Below, one piece after another: positions 6,376 through 8,343 of a DNA stretch of 8,343 bases. Below the pieces are notes generated by a model. It had not been told where the DNA came from and searched no databases. It saw only the letters and a list, made by a program, of their open reading frames with translations. Each line of letters begins with the position of its first letter. Positions within the stretch are counted from its first letter, which is position 1. The stretch is from Bacteroidales bacterium (GTDB taxonomy: Bacteria; Bacteroidota; Bacteroidia; Bacteroidales; Dysgonomonadaceae): positions 1-8,343 of the forward strand of contig DUUR01000144.1 of assembly GCA_012841425.1 (NCBI GenBank), given 5' to 3'. The position numbers and the translations under genes were made by a program.

Positions 6376-7200
6376 TCAGAAAATTGTTTTCGCCGATAAA
6401 ATATTTCTTCCTAATACATGTAATTCAACGTCTTTGCCAATATTTACACCTTTTCTTGTAAGTGCTTCACTAATTGTGTTATATGCCAACTCAGGGTTGT
6501 TGTTATCTCCACTAAGATGACATAACCATATATTACGAAGCTGAGATGAGAAATTGTTAGCTAAGAATTCGGCCGCCTCTCTATTGCTTATATGGCCTGT
6601 ACCACATGTTATTCTCTCTTTCAGGTAAGAAGGATAGCTCCCATTTTTCAGCATCTCTTCATCGTAGTTGCTTTCTATTATCAAATGATTGGCCTTGGTC
6701 ATATAGTGTGCAACCTCATCTGTTATATTGCCCACATCTGTTGCCAGAGTTAATCTTTGACCATCAAATTCAATATAGTAACCTACATTATCCTGGCTGT
6801 CATGAGGAACATGAAAAGGTGTGATTTGAAAATCTTCTATCTTAAACGACTTGCCTTTTTCTATGTATTTTAAAGACCCATTGAGGTTATGATGAATCAT
6901 GGGGTTGTTTTTTATACCTCTGTATACTTCGCGAGTAGTGTAAACAGGGATATGTAATTTTCCTCCTAGATGCCCTACAGATTTTATATGGTCATAATGA
7001 TCGTGAGTAATTAATATTGCCATTATAGAAGATAACTCAACACCATGCTCGGCGAGGCGCTTTTTTATAACACGCGGTCCCAAACCTACATCTATTAAAA
7101 TGCCATAATATGAATTACCTAAATAGTAGCAATTGCCACAACTACCACTGCTAAGACTGAAAAACGAAAACCGATCGGACTGAAAAAGTTTATACTGCAT
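6376..7200 (-). CDS. Metallo-beta-lactamase-fold hydrolase, YycJ/WalJ-like
   Basis: The 274-residue protein has the family opening FFSLSSGSCGNCYYLG (13-28) and a full dinuclear metal site: H66-x-H68-x-D70-H71 (THDHYDH), His133 (FHVPHDS), Asp155 (ATDVG) and the C-terminal His228 (CHLSGDN). TGHISNREAAEFL (201-213) is also typical of the YycJ/WalJ group. Firmicute members have been linked to cell-wall homeostasis and DNA repair, and many are predicted nucleases; no WalRK-like regulator gene is seen here, so the role is open. The Met at 7200 is the only usable start, since the next Met is residue 60, well inside the domain. A -7 box ends only 8 bases upstream, which implies an almost leaderless transcript. 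The stop lies 3 bases before the next glycosyltransferase, placing the hydrolase at the head of that transcript. Confidence 0.92.
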   Translation of the reverse strand: MQYKLFQSDRFSFFSLSSGSCGNCYYLGNSYYGILIDVGLGPRVIKKRLAEHGVELSSIMAILITHDHYDHIKSVGHLGGKLHIPVYTTREVYRGIKNNPMIHHNLNGSLKYIEKGKSFKIEDFQITPFHVPHDSQDNVGYYIEFDGQRLTLATDVGNITDEVAHYMTKANHLIIESNYDEEMLKNGSYPSYLKERITCGTGHISNREAAEFLANNFSSQLRNIWLCHLSGDNNNPELAYNTISEALTRKGVNIGKDVELHVLGRNILSAKTIF

Positions 7201-7208
7201 AATTGTTG

Positions 7209-7216
7209 CAAAGATA
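7209..7216 (-). promoter_or_regulatory. -7 box of the hydrolase-glycosyltransferase operon
   Basis: Read on the reverse strand this is TATCTTTG, a perfect TAnnTTTG, in the extended context GCTATCTTTGCA. It sits in the 42-base gap between the flavoprotein stop and the hydrolase ATG. No good TTTG lies 19-21 bases upstream (that spot reads AAAACAAT). The start codon is only 8 bases away, so the 5' leader would be a few bases long. Confidence 0.5.
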
Positions 7217-7242
7217 GCAAGAATTTGAGAAATGATATTGTT

Positions 7243-8193
7243 TTATACCCTTAGTACTGATAATGTTTCAATTGTAAGATTATATCTTGTAATCATATCC
7301 TCAACCACTTGTGCGGCGGAGGTAATTTGTTTTATATCAGATGCTATTTGACCAATTTCTAATTCTCCTTCTTTTAAATCACCTTCAAATATACCCTTTT
7401 TAGAACGACCACGACCCAAGAATTCTCGCAGCTCATCAGCCGACGAACCACTGTCTTCCATCTCTTTAACTTGTAGATAAAAATCGTTCTTAATTAGTCT
7501 TACAGGAGTTAGTTTTTTAAGTGAGACAATTGTGTCACCTTCATTTAGGTTGATGCATTTCTGTTTAAACTCATCGCTAGCGGAGCTTTCTTCTGTAAGT
7601 GCAAAACGTGTGCCCACTTGTACACCCTCAGCTCCCAATGCAAACACAGCAGCCATAGACTCTCCAGATGATATGCCACCTGCAGCAATTAAAGGAATAT
7701 CAACTGCTTTCCTAACCTGTGGAATTAGTGTAAGAGTTGTAGTTTCTTCACGACCATTATGTCCACCAGCCTCAAACCCTTCTGCTACAATTGCATCTAC
7801 ACCAGCTTCAGCAGATTTAAGTGCAAATTTAGAACTCGAAACTACATGTGCCACCTTAATATCTGCTTCCTGTAGTTTACTTGTCCATGTTTTAGGATTT
7901 CCTGCAGATGTGAAAACAATAGGTACTTTTTCCTCCATAATTATTTCCATAATTTCTTCAATTTGAGGGTACATTAGAGGAACATTCACACCAAATGGAT
8001 TATTAGTCACCAACTTACATTTCTTTATATGTTCGCGTAGTGTGTCGGGGTGCATCGATCCCGCACCAATTAATCCTAACCCACCTGCATTGCTTACTGC
8101 AGATGCTAACCTCCACCCGCTACACCACACCATTCCTGCTTGTATAATGGGATATTTGATCCCAAAAAGGGAGCATATTCTGTTTTGTGTCAT
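7243..8193 (-). CDS. FMN-dependent FabK-like enoyl-ACP reductase or nitronate monooxygenase family protein
   Basis: The 316-residue TIM-barrel flavoprotein belongs to the NMO/2-nitropropane dioxygenase superfamily, which includes the enoyl-ACP reductase FabK. Features in order are GIKYPIIQAGMVWCSG (11-26), AGGLGLIGAG (36-45), FGVNVPLM (67-74), AEGFEAGGHNG (137-147) with the conserved His145, the phosphate-binding AAGGISSG (170-177) and LGAEGVQVGTRF (186-197). The C-terminal GRGRSKKGIFEGDLKEGELEIGQIASDI (260-287, read in parts) resembles from memory the end of streptococcal FabK. FabK would use NAD(P)H to finish each fatty-acid elongation cycle in the cytosol; an NMO would oxidise alkyl nitronates. 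I lean slightly towards FabK-like, but many relatives are simply annotated as nitronate monooxygenase. A -7 box lies about 83 bases upstream. It is separated from the hydrolase gene by 42 bases and a second -7 box. Confidence 0.85.
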   Translation of the reverse strand: MTQNRICSLFGIKYPIIQAGMVWCSGWRLASAVSNAGGLGLIGAGSMHPDTLREHIKKCKLVTNNPFGVNVPLMYPQIEEIMEIIMEEKVPIVFTSAGNPKTWTSKLQEADIKVAHVVSSSKFALKSAEAGVDAIVAEGFEAGGHNGREETTTLTLIPQVRKAVDIPLIAAGGISSGESMAAVFALGAEGVQVGTRFALTEESSASDEFKQKCINLNEGDTIVSLKKLTPVRLIKNDFYLQVKEMEDSGSSADELREFLGRGRSKKGIFEGDLKEGELEIGQIASDIKQITSAAQVVEDMITRYNLTIETLSVLRV

Positions 8194-8222
8194 TTAATAA
8201 TAAAATTGAGTTAATCTATATC

Positions 8223-8259
8223 CAGAATTCTGAATCTGATTTAATTATCTTTTTAAGAT
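8223..8259. repeat. Two small inverted repeats in the leader of the FabK/NMO-like gene
   Basis: CAGAATTCTG (8223-8232) is a perfect 10-base palindrome. ATCTT (8247-8251) and AAGAT (8255-8259) form a second inverted repeat around TTT. Both lie between the reverse -7 box at 8276-8283 and the ATG at 8193, so they would be in the transcript leader or act as an operator just downstream of the start site. Either could be chance in A/T-rich DNA. Confidence 0.35.
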
Positions 8260-8275
8260 TAGAAAACTTTGAGTG

Positions 8276-8283
8276 CAAAGATA
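8276..8283 (-). promoter_or_regulatory. -7 box of the FabK/NMO-like gene
   Basis: On the reverse strand this reads TATCTTTG, again within GCTATCTTTGCA, identical over 12 bases to the box before the hydrolase gene. A poor -33 (TTA at 8304-8306) stands 20 bases upstream. The leader to the ATG at 8193 would be roughly 75-80 bases. Confidence 0.5.
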
Positions 8284-8333
8284 GCATTATATCCATTTTA
8301 AAGTAACACATATTTAAAATTGAAATTTTTTAG

Positions 8334-8341
8334 TAGCTTTG
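8334..8341 (+). promoter_or_regulatory. Forward -7 box at the right edge, for a gene beyond the window
   Basis: TAGCTTTG matches TAnnTTTG and points rightward out of the window. No TTTG or TTG occurs at 19-21 bases upstream; the nearest is TTTA at 8313-8316 with a 17-base spacer. It is back to back with the reverse box at 8276-8283, which fits a divergent promoter region. The gene it would serve is not visible. Confidence 0.4.
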
Positions 8342-8343
8342 TA

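Noticed and set aside
6263..6824. Two forward frames opposite the EDD glycosyltransferase start and the hydrolase
   Set aside because: They are antisense to conserved motifs of real genes and show no coding features of their own.
7532..7966. Forward open frame of 144 codons inside the FabK/NMO-like gene
   Set aside because: It is antisense to conserved flavoprotein motifs; the Ser/Ala/Pro/Thr-rich translation is typical of a shadow frame.

Overview
The window looks like ordinary chromosome from a low-GC member of the Bacteroidota, probably the Bacteroidales. Three things point that way. Start codons lack clear Shine-Dalgarno sequences and follow A/T-rich leaders. Several intergenic gaps carry the Bacteroidota-type -7 box TAnnTTTG, once with a -33 TTTG at the expected spacing. 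The protein sequences (FabK/NMO-like protein, SpoU methylase, DUF59 protein next to lpxH) also read like that phylum. This placement is inferred from motifs, not from a database search.

Layout. Bases 1-2709 are a forward block: the 3' end of an NCS2-type nucleobase permease, then efp (elongation factor P), radC, a small DUF59/MIP18-family Fe-S assembly protein, and lpxH (lipid A synthesis). Bases 2725-8193 are a reverse block. In transcription order it holds a FabK/nitronate monooxygenase-like flavoprotein, a YycJ/WalJ-like metallo-beta-lactamase-fold hydrolase, three glycosyltransferases (a GT-A fold enzyme with an EDD motif, a GT4/GT-B enzyme, and a WfgS-like GT2 enzyme), and a SpoU/TrmH-family RNA 2'-O-methyltransferase. 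The two blocks converge with only 15 bases between stop codons. At the right edge, a reverse -7 box for the flavoprotein gene and a forward -7 box for a gene outside the window lie back to back.

How the genes relate. Two themes recur: envelope glycolipid synthesis (lpxH and the glycosyltransferases) and general housekeeping (translation, RNA modification, Fe-S assembly, DNA repair). The hydrolase, the EDD glycosyltransferase and the GT4 gene are separated by 3 bases each and are very likely one transcript. The GT2 gene (101-base gap) and the methylase gene (142-base gap) may be read through or started separately. There is no polymerase, flippase or sugar-nucleotide gene, so the three transferases look like a small decoration set, not a full polysaccharide locus.

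No gap exceeds 300 bases. The largest are 8194-8343 (promoters and small inverted repeats), 3259-3400 (a short direct repeat) and 4130-4230 (nothing recognised). I saw no tRNA, rRNA, CRISPR array, insertion sequence or riboswitch, and no convincing intrinsic terminator. I did not find a clear new biological system; the observations listed are modest.
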